A DNA stretch of 5,891 bases. Origin: Oscillospiraceae bacterium (GTDB taxonomy: Bacteria; Bacillota_A; Clostridia; Oscillospirales; WRJC01). Made by a program: the position numbers and the translations under genes. Shown one piece after another: positions 1 through 5,073 of the stretch. Within the stretch, counting starts at the first letter, position 1, and each line of letters starts with the position of its first letter. The DNA is taken from NCBI GenBank assembly GCA_009785015.1, contig WQXD01000238.1, forward strand, positions 1 to 5,891. The letters run 5' to 3'. The notes under the pieces are model-generated. The model had not been told where the DNA came from, made no database searches, and saw only the letters and a program-made list of their open reading frames with translations.

Positions 1-1
1 C

Positions 2-265
2 ATGAAACCAGCAGGAATTACCGGCGACCCCGTATTCGATGTAGGTTCTTTTATTTTCGGGGAATGTTGCTATTACGGCAAAGACTTGGCAAAACCGGAA
101 ACTGCCGAAATAATCATAGATTATTTGGAAAAAAGCCTGAATATCCCGAATAAAATTTTAAGACAGCTTTTTTACCTGGCCACTGTCATGTCCCATTGGG
201 AGAATGGCAATAAAAAAATCGAGAGAATAAAATTTGCCGAAAGCGTTTTGAACAAAGGGAAATAG
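2..265 (+). CDS. C-terminal fragment of an aminoglycoside phosphotransferase-like kinase (5' truncated by window)
   Basis: Eighty-seven residues are visible and the reading frame is open to the left edge, so the first Met is probably internal and most of the gene lies upstream. The segment PAGITGDPVFDVGSF (residues 3-17) resembles the post-catalytic motif of the aminoglycoside/hydroxyurea phosphotransferase family (typically DPKG-x-x-GDPxxD-x-G), in which an Asp of the preceding DxK helps bind Mg-ATP. The rest is a helical tail with a Trp-containing stretch (ATVMSHWENG, near residues 60-69), which fits the C-terminal helices of these kinases. From family knowledge the protein would be a cytoplasmic ATP-dependent small-molecule kinase; the substrate cannot be told, and antibiotic resistance should not be assumed. 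Fructosamine-kinase-like or other APH-fold kinases are alternatives. The catalytic HGDxxxxN loop would lie outside the window. The gene converges on the M24 peptidase gene, with 19 bp between the stop codons. Confidence 0.6.
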   Translation: MKPAGITGDPVFDVGSFIFGECCYYGKDLAKPETAEIIIDYLEKSLNIPNKILRQLFYLATVMSHWENGNKKIERIKFAESVLNKGK

Positions 266-280
266 TTGCCTTTTTTTGTT
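254..280 (+). terminator. weak candidate intrinsic terminator for the kinase-like gene
   Basis: AAAGG (254-258) can pair with CCTTT (269-273) across a 10-nt loop that contains the TAG stop, and the right arm runs into a T7 tract (271-277) followed by more T-rich sequence. The stem is only five base pairs with two G-C pairs, so this is marginal. It is reported because a T-rich run in a 19-bp convergent gap is otherwise unexplained. Confidence 0.25.
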
Positions 281-284
281 TCTT

Positions 285-1481
285 TCAAACCACGATGATC
301 TCCCGCTCGCCGCCGGTTATACATCTGCCGCCGCTGTTTGTGACGATATATGTATCTTCTACGCCCACCATCCCGAAATTTTCGATGCTGCGCTTGGGTT
401 CGAGCGCGATTGTCATGTTCTCGGTCAGCGGCTCGTCGAATTTATTCGCTATCACCGGGTATTCGTCCACCTGCAGCCCGACCCCGTGGCCCAGAAACTT
501 CACGCGCCCGTTTCCGGTTCCCATGAATCCGGATAAAAATTCCGGATCCTGTTTTGAAATCAGAGAATTATATATCTCCCCCGGTATATTGCCGGGTTTC
601 AGCAGAGCGGCGGCTTCTCTTTGGATTTGCCGGCACTTTTCGTGCATTTTGACGGCATAATCCGGCGGACTTTGTCCAAATGCGTATACCTGTGTCCTGT
701 CTGTGTGATAACCGTTGGTCCCGTAGCCGACGTCGATAAAAACCAAATCGCCTTTTTTGAGCGTCCTGGCCCTGTCGCCGATAATCGGAACGGCGGGGCA
801 CAGTCCCGCCATTCCGCCGGGCCCGTCGAAATTTGTGGGATACATCGAATTTTCCCCGAACCCCAATTGGCCGATTACGGCTTCCGTCTGGAATTTTCCG
901 AAGCGCGTCACCCCGTGATACCCGAGTTTTATCATTTCGCTGTATATTTCGCCCGTCAGTTCGGCCTCGCTGATCCCTTTGCGTAAAAGCGAGGGGATTA
1001 TGTCTTCGAACAGAATTTTGTGCTGTCTCCCCGATTCTTCCATCCACGACAGTTCATAGGCGCTTTTTTTGGCCCTTATCTTCTGTATGATTTTGTCGGC
1101 CGGCAGAATTTTTTGAGGGGAGAGATCGAAGTATCTGCCCATCCTCTCGAGCGCGGCGAAGGTGGAGCTTTCGGTTTCGATATATATTTGGCCCGAGTTT
1201 TTGCCCGTCATGTCAGCGACGTCCCTGTAACTTGCCATGGGGCGCAGGTTTTCTTTTATTATACATTCTATTTGCGCCCTCTCAAAGCTCCTGCGGACAA
1301 AAAAGCAGTAATCGCCGCCGCTTTTGATCACAAACAAGCCGTCCTGCATCGTCCCGGTAAAATAATACTGGTTTATTTTATCGGTTATAAACAAAAAATC
1401 CCAGCCGCTTTGGCTTTTCAGCGCGTCGTATAGTCTGCCGATCCTGTCGGTTATTTCCTGTTTTGCGGGTTGCGTAAGCAT
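285..1481 (-). CDS. M24-family metallopeptidase (Xaa-Pro aminopeptidase/creatinase-like)
   Basis: This is a complete 398-residue protein with the two-domain layout of the M24B family. An N-terminal creatinase-type domain (about residues 10-130, including the FITDKINQYYFTG strand region at 31-43) is followed by a C-terminal pita-bread domain (about 148-395). All five dinuclear-metal ligands are present: D250 (FIDVGYG), D261 (HTDRTQVY), H332 (GHGVGL), E361 (ALEPKR) and E375 (GVEDTY). The predicted activity is cytoplasmic hydrolysis of a peptide or related amide bond; family relatives remove N-terminal residues before proline or cleave X-Pro dipeptides. The FDGPGG segment (218-223) and D339 in GLQVDE, where aminopeptidase P has GLDVHE, suggest a side subfamily, so the substrate is uncertain. 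No signal peptide is seen. The ATG is preceded on the minus strand by AAAGGAG (1489-1495) at good spacing and by a strong promoter. The gene is divergent from the FAD oxidoreductase gene. Confidence 0.93.
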   Translation of the reverse strand: MLTQPAKQEITDRIGRLYDALKSQSGWDFLFITDKINQYYFTGTMQDGLFVIKSGGDYCFFVRRSFERAQIECIIKENLRPMASYRDVADMTGKNSGQIYIETESSTFAALERMGRYFDLSPQKILPADKIIQKIRAKKSAYELSWMEESGRQHKILFEDIIPSLLRKGISEAELTGEIYSEMIKLGYHGVTRFGKFQTEAVIGQLGFGENSMYPTNFDGPGGMAGLCPAVPIIGDRARTLKKGDLVFIDVGYGTNGYHTDRTQVYAFGQSPPDYAVKMHEKCRQIQREAAALLKPGNIPGEIYNSLISKQDPEFLSGFMGTGNGRVKFLGHGVGLQVDEYPVIANKFDEPLTENMTIALEPKRSIENFGMVGVEDTYIVTNSGGRCITGGEREIIVV

Positions 1482-1516
1482 AATTTTTCTCCTTTACTGC
1501 GTGTTTTTATTATTTT

Positions 1517-1545
1517 ATTATACCAAATTTAAGAGCCCGAGTCAA
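1517..1545 (-). promoter_or_regulatory. sigma-A promoter of the M24 peptidase gene
   Basis: Read on the minus strand, TTGACT (1540-1545) and TATAAT (1517-1522) are separated by exactly 17 bp, and the -10 is preceded by TGG, giving an extended -10. The predicted start of transcription is near 1510, which leaves a leader of about 29 nt before the ATG at 1481, with the ribosome binding site inside it. The -35 box lies 10 bp from the -35 of the divergent promoter. Confidence 0.85.
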
Positions 1546-1555
1546 CAAAAAAATC

Positions 1556-1584
1556 TTGCATTGCATCATCGGTTGTGATATAAT
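1556..1584 (+). promoter_or_regulatory. sigma-A promoter of the FAD oxidoreductase gene
   Basis: TTGCAT (1556-1561, three of six consensus positions) and a perfect TATAAT (1579-1584) are separated by 17 bp. TGA directly before the -10 makes it an extended -10, which can compensate for the weak -35. Transcription would start near 1591, leaving a leader of roughly 45 nt before the start codon at 1637. Confidence 0.8.
1557..1565. promoter_or_regulatory. possible operator: TGCATTGCA inverted repeat over the -35
   Basis: TGCA-T-TGCA forms a small perfect inverted repeat with one central base, overlapping the -35 of the rightward promoter and close to the leftward -35. A regulator bound here could affect both divergent genes. 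The repeat is short and could be chance, and no regulator gene is present in the window. Confidence 0.2.
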
Positions 1585-1618
1585 GGATATACTAAAAAAA
1601 TGTGTAAAATAAAAACAT

Positions 1619-1625
1619 AAGGAGG
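1619..1625 (+). promoter_or_regulatory. ribosome binding site of the FAD oxidoreductase gene
   Basis: AAGGAGG is a near-perfect anti-Shine-Dalgarno match. It sits 11 nt upstream of the ATG at 1637, slightly long, and 20 nt upstream of the next in-frame ATG (codon 4, at 1646). The spacing favours the ATG at 1637. A second short AAGG (1633-1636) directly abuts that ATG and is too close to serve it. Confidence 0.75.
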
Positions 1626-1636
1626 CAAATCTAAGG

Positions 1637-2935
1637 ATGGAAAATATGAATTACAGCAGATCGATTCCGGTAAGGCACAACGTGGACGTTTTCGTCGCGG
1701 GAGGCGGTCCTGCGGGAATCGCCGCGGCCGTGACGGCGGCGCGCTTGGGAAGCAAGGTATTTCTCGCCGAATCGGTCGGATGTCTCGGCGGGCTGGGAAC
1801 GGCGGGGGGCGTGCCGCTCTTCATGCAGTTTTCAGACGGGGTGAATTTTTTGGCCGACGGCATAGGCAGGGAAATTCACGATAAAAATCAAAAGCTCGGC
1901 AAAATCGGAGGTTTCATAAAGGCGGAAATATTAAAAGAAATTTACGAAGATATGATGACAAAGGCAGGGGTCGAATTCACATATTTTACGCAGCTGATAG
2001 ACGTAATAACCGACGGGAAATATGCCGAAACGGCGGTTTGCGCGTCAAAAAGCGGAATATTCGGGGTGAAGGCGAAAATATTCATAGACGGCACGGGAGA
2101 CGGAGATCTTGCGGTGATGGCAGGGGCGGAATATGAAAAAGGCGACGCGGACGGAAATATGATGGCGGGGACGTTATGCAGCATATGGGCGCAGATAGAC
2201 TGGGGGAGATCCAATTCGCACCTGCAGGAAGCAAATCTCGAACTCGCATTCGCGGACAATATATTCACGGATAAAGACAGGCATTTGCCGGGCATGTTTA
2301 AAATCGGAGACACGATCGGCGGCGGCAATATCGGGCACGCGTTCGGCGTGGACGGGACAGACGAAACATCGCTCACCAAAGCGTTTATCGAACAGCGGAA
2401 AAAAATCAAGGAGTACGAAACATATTACAAAAAATATCTCACGGGGTTTGAAAATATGACGCTGGTTTCCACATCGGCGCTGATGGGCATACGCGAAACG
2501 CGGCGAATAACCGGGGACTATGTATTGAATCTCGAAGATTTCAAATCGCGGGCGGTATTTGACGACGAAATAGGAAGATACTGCTATCCGGTGGACATAC
2601 ACGAGTCAAGCCCCGATGAAGAAGCCAACAGGATTTTCCAGGAAGAATTCAGGACTCTGAGATACGGCCCGGGCGAAAGCTACGGCATACCGTACAGGGT
2701 TCTCACGCCGAAAGGTCTTGACAATGTGCTGACCGCGGGCAGGTGCGTGAGCTCCGACAGATATATTCAAGGCTCCATCAGGGTGATGCCGGGCTGTTTC
2801 ATCACGGGGCAGGCCGCAGGGGCCGCAGCGGCCGTCACAGTCGAAAACAACACGAATACTAAGGGATTCGACGTGAAAATCCTGCAAAAGAAATTAAAAG
2901 ATATCGGCGCCTATGTCCCTAATTTCAATCAATAG
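1637..2935 (+). CDS. FAD-dependent oxidoreductase (FAD_oxidored family)
   Basis: This is a complete 432-residue flavoprotein. A Rossmann FAD-binding motif, GGGPAGIAAA (22-31), lies after strand DVFVAG and ends with the acidic residue E45 in FLAESV, which binds the adenosine ribose. GCLGG (48-52) follows, as is usual in the family. Further family landmarks are IDGTGDGDLA (150-159), the GIRETRRI segment (284-291), and the C-terminal FAD-contact region starting AGRCVSSDR (367-375) and ending GQAAGAAAA (391-399). Together these match the FAD_oxidored family (PF12831-type), related to fumarate-reductase and glucose-inhibited-division-like flavoproteins. No signal peptide or haem/iron-sulfur motif is visible, so the protein is probably cytoplasmic and takes electrons from an unknown donor or substrate. 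The exact reaction cannot be named. It is divergent from the M24 peptidase gene, with its own promoter. The TAG stop lies within the left end of a MITE-like repeat, but the length and C-terminal helix look normal for the family. Confidence 0.92.
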   Translation: MENMNYSRSIPVRHNVDVFVAGGGPAGIAAAVTAARLGSKVFLAESVGCLGGLGTAGGVPLFMQFSDGVNFLADGIGREIHDKNQKLGKIGGFIKAEILKEIYEDMMTKAGVEFTYFTQLIDVITDGKYAETAVCASKSGIFGVKAKIFIDGTGDGDLAVMAGAEYEKGDADGNMMAGTLCSIWAQIDWGRSNSHLQEANLELAFADNIFTDKDRHLPGMFKIGDTIGGGNIGHAFGVDGTDETSLTKAFIEQRKKIKEYETYYKKYLTGFENMTLVSTSALMGIRETRRITGDYVLNLEDFKSRAVFDDEIGRYCYPVDIHESSPDEEANRIFQEEFRTLRYGPGESYGIPYRVLTPKGLDNVLTAGRCVSSDRYIQGSIRVMPGCFITGQAAGAAAAVTVENNTNTKGFDVKILQKKLKDIGAYVPNFNQ

Positions 2936-3066
2936 ACTTTATGCATAACCCCTATATTGCCGTCATTGCGAGCGCAGCGAAACAATCCAGTACGTCGGAA
3001 TATCGGTTTTATCTGGATTGCCACGGCGACAAGTCGCCTCGCAATGACAGTTATGCAAGAAGTCTA
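2933..3066. repeat. MITE-like nested palindromic repeat (GTCATTGCGAG type)
   Basis: This 134-bp non-coding element is built from nested inverted repeats. The outermost arms (2933-2949 and 3050-3066, beginning TAGACTT) match at 15 of 17 positions. Inside them are GTCATTGCGAG (2962-2972) against CTCGCAATGAC (3038-3048), 11 of 11, and CAATCCAG (2983-2990) against CTGGATTG (3013-3020), 8 of 8, around a 22-nt loop. The right half holds an extra hairpin, GGCGAC/GTCGCC (3025-3038). From general knowledge, GTCATTGCGAG...GCAATCC palindromes recur as dispersed intergenic repeats in many bacterial genomes, presumably moved in trans. The left end supplies the TAG stop codon of the oxidoreductase gene. 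The transcript would fold into a long stem and could protect or end the upstream mRNA, but no T-tract follows on the plus strand. No protein is encoded; an open frame through it has no ribosome binding site. Confidence 0.85.
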
Positions 3067-3115
3067 ATAAAGAAAAAGAGAACCGGCAAAAGGCATAAAA
3101 TTCCCTTGCCGGTTC
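3067..3115 (-). terminator. rho-independent terminator of the CBM9-like surface protein gene
   Basis: GAACCGGCAA (3080-3089) and TTGCCGGTTC (3106-3115) form a perfect 10-bp GC-rich stem. Read on the minus strand, the stem is followed by TCTTTTTCTTTATT (3079 down to 3066), a good U-tract. It starts 13 bp past the stop codon of the minus-strand gene. On the plus strand no T-run follows directly, so it is mainly a leftward terminator. Confidence 0.88.
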
Positions 3116-3128
3116 CCGGTATATTGAT

Positions 3129-4166
3129 TTATTTGTTTTTCGCCGTCAGTTTCTTTGCTTTGAGCGCGCATATGCACATTGCGGCGGCAAGCGCAAAAAC
3201 AAGAATTGCGGAAACGTCTCCGGTCTGGGGTACGGGGGTCGGGGCCTGGGCTGCGGGGGGATTTGTGGCCGCGGGAGTGTCGGCTGCGGCGGGGGCCTCG
3301 GCGATTTCTTCCGCCGGCGTATCCGCCGCGACCGAAACTATCGCATCCACCAATTTCATGCCCGCCCAGTTGTTGGGAAGCTCTCCCGTGTTGCCCCAGT
3401 CATATCCGTCGCCGTCCGCCGTATCGGGATTATGCGTCGAGTTGTACAGGACAAGCTGGCTCCATCCGTCGCCGCCCACCGATACGTCCGCGTCGATAAA
3501 GTTGGCGATAACGGGCGTCCAACGGAACAATTCGCCTATTTGAACGGGGAACGTGTGATCGGCCGCCCACATATCGGCCCACGGTATCGCGAGCTCCATC
3601 GTGTAAACGTCGCCGCTTTTGCCGGAGCCGTATTTCCAGTTTTTATACTGATTCGGGTCTTCTTCATATATCTGCGCATGGTCCGCGTATGTCCTCAAAT
3701 TGAACTGAGGCCCTCCGCCCTTCCCAATCGTCAGCCACCACGGGTGAAAAGCGGCGTTGAGACACGGATTGTCGCCGTGCGCGATAAAGAAAAGCGTACC
3801 GTCATCCATCCACGGCGTCATCGCGTCGTCGCTGTTGATCACGTACACTTTGTCATAGCGCTGCTCAAGCAAATAAAAATACTGGTCGTCCCATTTCATC
3901 TTGTAGGTGACTGAGATATCCGCCGACGTCGTCATCGGGTTCCCTCCCTGTACCTCGCCGTATTTTTGAAGTATTTCGCTGTCGGGATTAACTACGATTG
4001 CAATCGCGTCGCTCCATTCCTGCTCATCGGCAACGCCGTCAAATGTGACGGGGTAGACCAATTTCGCGCATTCATAGGTATACTCCGGGGCAATCGCGGC
4101 GGCGGGCAAAATCGCCGTCGCCATAAGTATCACGAGAGCCAGTGCGGTGGTAATTCCTTTTTTCAT
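3129..4166 (-). CDS. secreted, sortase-type anchored protein with CBM9/DOMON-like domain
   Basis: This is a complete 345-residue surface protein. A signal peptide (MKKGITTALALVILMATAIL..., cleavage probably near residue 25) is followed by one beta-rich domain (about 34-275). Its features fit carbohydrate-binding module family 9 and related DOMON-like folds: a DGVADEQEW start (43-51), the YKMKWDDQYFYLL strand pair (88-100), DDGTLFFI (121-128), and MELAIPWADM (190-199). A Pro/Ala/Thr-rich linker (about 282-311) leads to PQTGD (313-317), a hydrophobic segment (318-334) and a basic tail, the pattern of an LPxTG-type sorting signal with PQTG in place of LPxTG. By inference the protein is covalently attached to the cell wall by a sortase and binds a glycan or other extracellular ligand; no catalytic domain is present. 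Some related domains bind haem in electron-transfer proteins, so a sugar ligand is not certain. GAGGAGG (4173-4179) sits 6 nt before the ATG. The gene is monocistronic between its own promoter and terminator. Confidence 0.88.
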   Translation of the reverse strand: MKKGITTALALVILMATAILPAAAIAPEYTYECAKLVYPVTFDGVADEQEWSDAIAIVVNPDSEILQKYGEVQGGNPMTTSADISVTYKMKWDDQYFYLLEQRYDKVYVINSDDAMTPWMDDGTLFFIAHGDNPCLNAAFHPWWLTIGKGGGPQFNLRTYADHAQIYEEDPNQYKNWKYGSGKSGDVYTMELAIPWADMWAADHTFPVQIGELFRWTPVIANFIDADVSVGGDGWSQLVLYNSTHNPDTADGDGYDWGNTGELPNNWAGMKLVDAIVSVAADTPAEEIAEAPAAADTPAATNPPAAQAPTPVPQTGDVSAILVFALAAAMCICALKAKKLTAKNK

Positions 4167-4208
4167 TTTTATCCTCCTCGTTAATTTTTATTATCGCGCA
4201 ACGTTTTT

Positions 4209-4237
4209 AATATACCATATCTTCCCATTTTTGTCAA
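4209..4237 (-). promoter_or_regulatory. sigma-A promoter of the CBM9-like surface protein gene
   Basis: On the minus strand, a perfect TTGACA (4232-4237) and TATATT (4209-4214) are separated by 17 bp, with TGG directly before the -10 (extended -10). Transcription would start near 4202, leaving a leader of about 35 nt that contains the GAGGAGG ribosome binding site. Confidence 0.87.
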
Positions 4238-4254
4238 TAGATTTTTATACGGAC

Positions 4255-4278
4255 AAAAAAATTTTTTTGCCGGCCGGC
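4255..4278. other. A7T7 tract abutting a GCCGGCCGGC palindrome between divergent promoters
   Basis: Seven A then seven T (4255-4268, self-complementary) are followed immediately by the 10-bp perfect palindrome GCCGGCCGGC (4269-4278). The block lies between the divergent promoters of the surface-protein and acetyltransferase genes, 17 bp behind the leftward -35. A-tracts of this kind bend DNA and can raise promoter activity; the GC palindrome could be a protein-binding site. Both roles are inference. Confidence 0.4.
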
Positions 4279-4317
4279 GAAGCCCCGGTTATATCCGCCA
4301 ATTTTCCAAAAACGCGG

Positions 4318-4346
4318 TTGACAAACGCCGCAAATGATGATACAAT
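4318..4346 (+). promoter_or_regulatory. sigma-A promoter of the GNAT acetyltransferase gene
   Basis: A perfect TTGACA (4318-4323) and TACAAT (4341-4346) are separated by 17 bp, and TGA precedes the -10, giving an extended -10. The predicted start near 4353 leaves about 30 nt before the ATG at 4383. Confidence 0.87.
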
Positions 4347-4382
4347 ATAGCCAAATCACAAACGAATTTGGGGGAATAAGCG

Positions 4383-4964
4383 ATGCTCGACAAAAGTATT
4401 CCGTATTTCGACGTATTGATGCTCAGAAAAAAAGGCGTTCCCGTACCCCGGTTTACATTGCCGGACGGCTTTACTTTTTCTTTTTTTCAAGCCGGAGATG
4501 AAAAGTCGTGGGCCGAAATCGAAACATCGGTTTTGGAATTTTCCGACGAATCGGACGCTCTCACGTACTTTCAGGAAACCTATATGCCCCTCGCCCCGGA
4601 ACTCGAAAAACGCTGCCTGTTTATTGAAAATCACCAAAACACAAAAATCGCGACAAGCACCGCCTGGTGGGATTACACCGGCATAAGGCGCGATCCCTGG
4701 CTGCACTGGGTCGCCGTAAACCCGCAGTATCAGAATTTGGGGCTGGGCAAGGCGATTATCTCAAAGGCCACGCAGCTGATGCTCGAAATCGAGGGCGACA
4801 GGGATTTTTACCTGCACACGCAGACATGGAGCCACAAGGCGATCAAAATTTACGAGCAAATGGGATATCGCGTCACAGACGAAAAAAATCTGCGCGGATA
4901 TACAAACGAAAATTATGAAAAAGCGATGGCGGTATTAAATCAAGTTTACGCGAAAGCGAAGTGA
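4383..4964 (+). CDS. GNAT-family N-acetyltransferase
   Basis: This is a complete 193-residue protein with a GNAT acetyltransferase domain over about residues 30-185. The acetyl-CoA pyrophosphate-binding motif A is clear: strand LHWVAVNP (107-114) followed by QYQNLGLGKAI (115-125), matching the Q/R-x-x-G-x-G/A signature and its helix. Motif B follows as strand DFYLHTQTWS (141-150) and helix HKAIKIYEQMGY (151-162), which ends in the typical Y-x-x-x-G-(F/Y). The enzyme should move an acetyl group from acetyl-CoA to an amine of a small molecule or protein in the cytoplasm; the substrate cannot be read from sequence. The upstream GGGGGA (4370-4375) is a less usual, G-rich ribosome binding site 7 nt from the ATG. 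The gene is divergent from the surface-protein gene. No terminator is visible after the TGA, so some read-through into the Ig-domain gene is possible. Confidence 0.92.
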   Translation: MLDKSIPYFDVLMLRKKGVPVPRFTLPDGFTFSFFQAGDEKSWAEIETSVLEFSDESDALTYFQETYMPLAPELEKRCLFIENHQNTKIATSTAWWDYTGIRRDPWLHWVAVNPQYQNLGLGKAIISKATQLMLEIEGDRDFYLHTQTWSHKAIKIYEQMGYRVTDEKNLRGYTNENYEKAMAVLNQVYAKAK

Positions 4965-5073
4965 GGGGTATTCTATGTACTACAATTCGTCGTAAAACAG
5001 AATAAACTCAATTTAAAAAAACATTTTTGTCGGAGAAGTTGTGAAAAAATCTTAAATACAGGAGGAAAAAATT
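4965..5073 (+). other. AT-rich intergenic stretch with a possible 6-codon ORF
   Basis: No terminator hairpin and no convincing promoter are visible here. The stretch contains a tiny frame, ATG TAC TAC AAT TCG TCG TAA (4975-4995, MYYNSS), preceded by a GAGGGG at plausible spacing just after the acetyltransferase stop. Further on, a GTG at 5041 preceded by GGAG opens a frame that closes after four codons. Both are most likely chance. The following gene must use either read-through or a weak promoter I cannot identify. Confidence 0.3.
5059..5065 (+). promoter_or_regulatory. ribosome binding site fixing a GTG start for the Ig-domain gene
   Basis: CAGGAGG is a strong Shine-Dalgarno match lying 8 nt before the GTG at 5074. 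The nearest in-frame ATG (5098) is 32 nt away and would remove the charged n-region (KSKR) of the signal peptide, so GTG is the better start. Confidence 0.85.

Noticed and set aside
2..265. Complete small 87-residue protein starting at the ATG at position 2
   Set aside because: The sequence matches the interior and C-terminus of a larger kinase family and begins at the window edge with no room for a ribosome binding site, so a truncated gene is more likely.
568..1047. A 159-codon minus-strand open frame within the M24 gene
   Set aside because: It is an alternative frame on the same strand as the peptidase, which carries intact family motifs over its full length; the alternative product is Arg-rich with no recognisable pattern.
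1020..1433. Plus-strand open frames of 120-137 codons opposite the M24 gene (also 295-660 and 621-986)
   Set aside because: They are antisense to conserved coding sequence, lack ribosome binding sites, and show no domain-like pattern.
1942..2602. Minus-strand open frames opposite the FAD oxidoreductase gene
   Set aside because: They are antisense shadows of a gene with all its family motifs in place; there are no ribosome binding sites.
2961..3050. CRISPR-like repeat
   Set aside because: There is a single inverted (not direct) repeat pair with no regular spacers and no cas genes.
2941..3543. A 200-codon plus-strand open frame running from the repeat into the surface-protein gene
   Set aside because: It starts inside the palindromic repeat, has no ribosome binding site, and its second half is antisense to a well-supported secreted protein.
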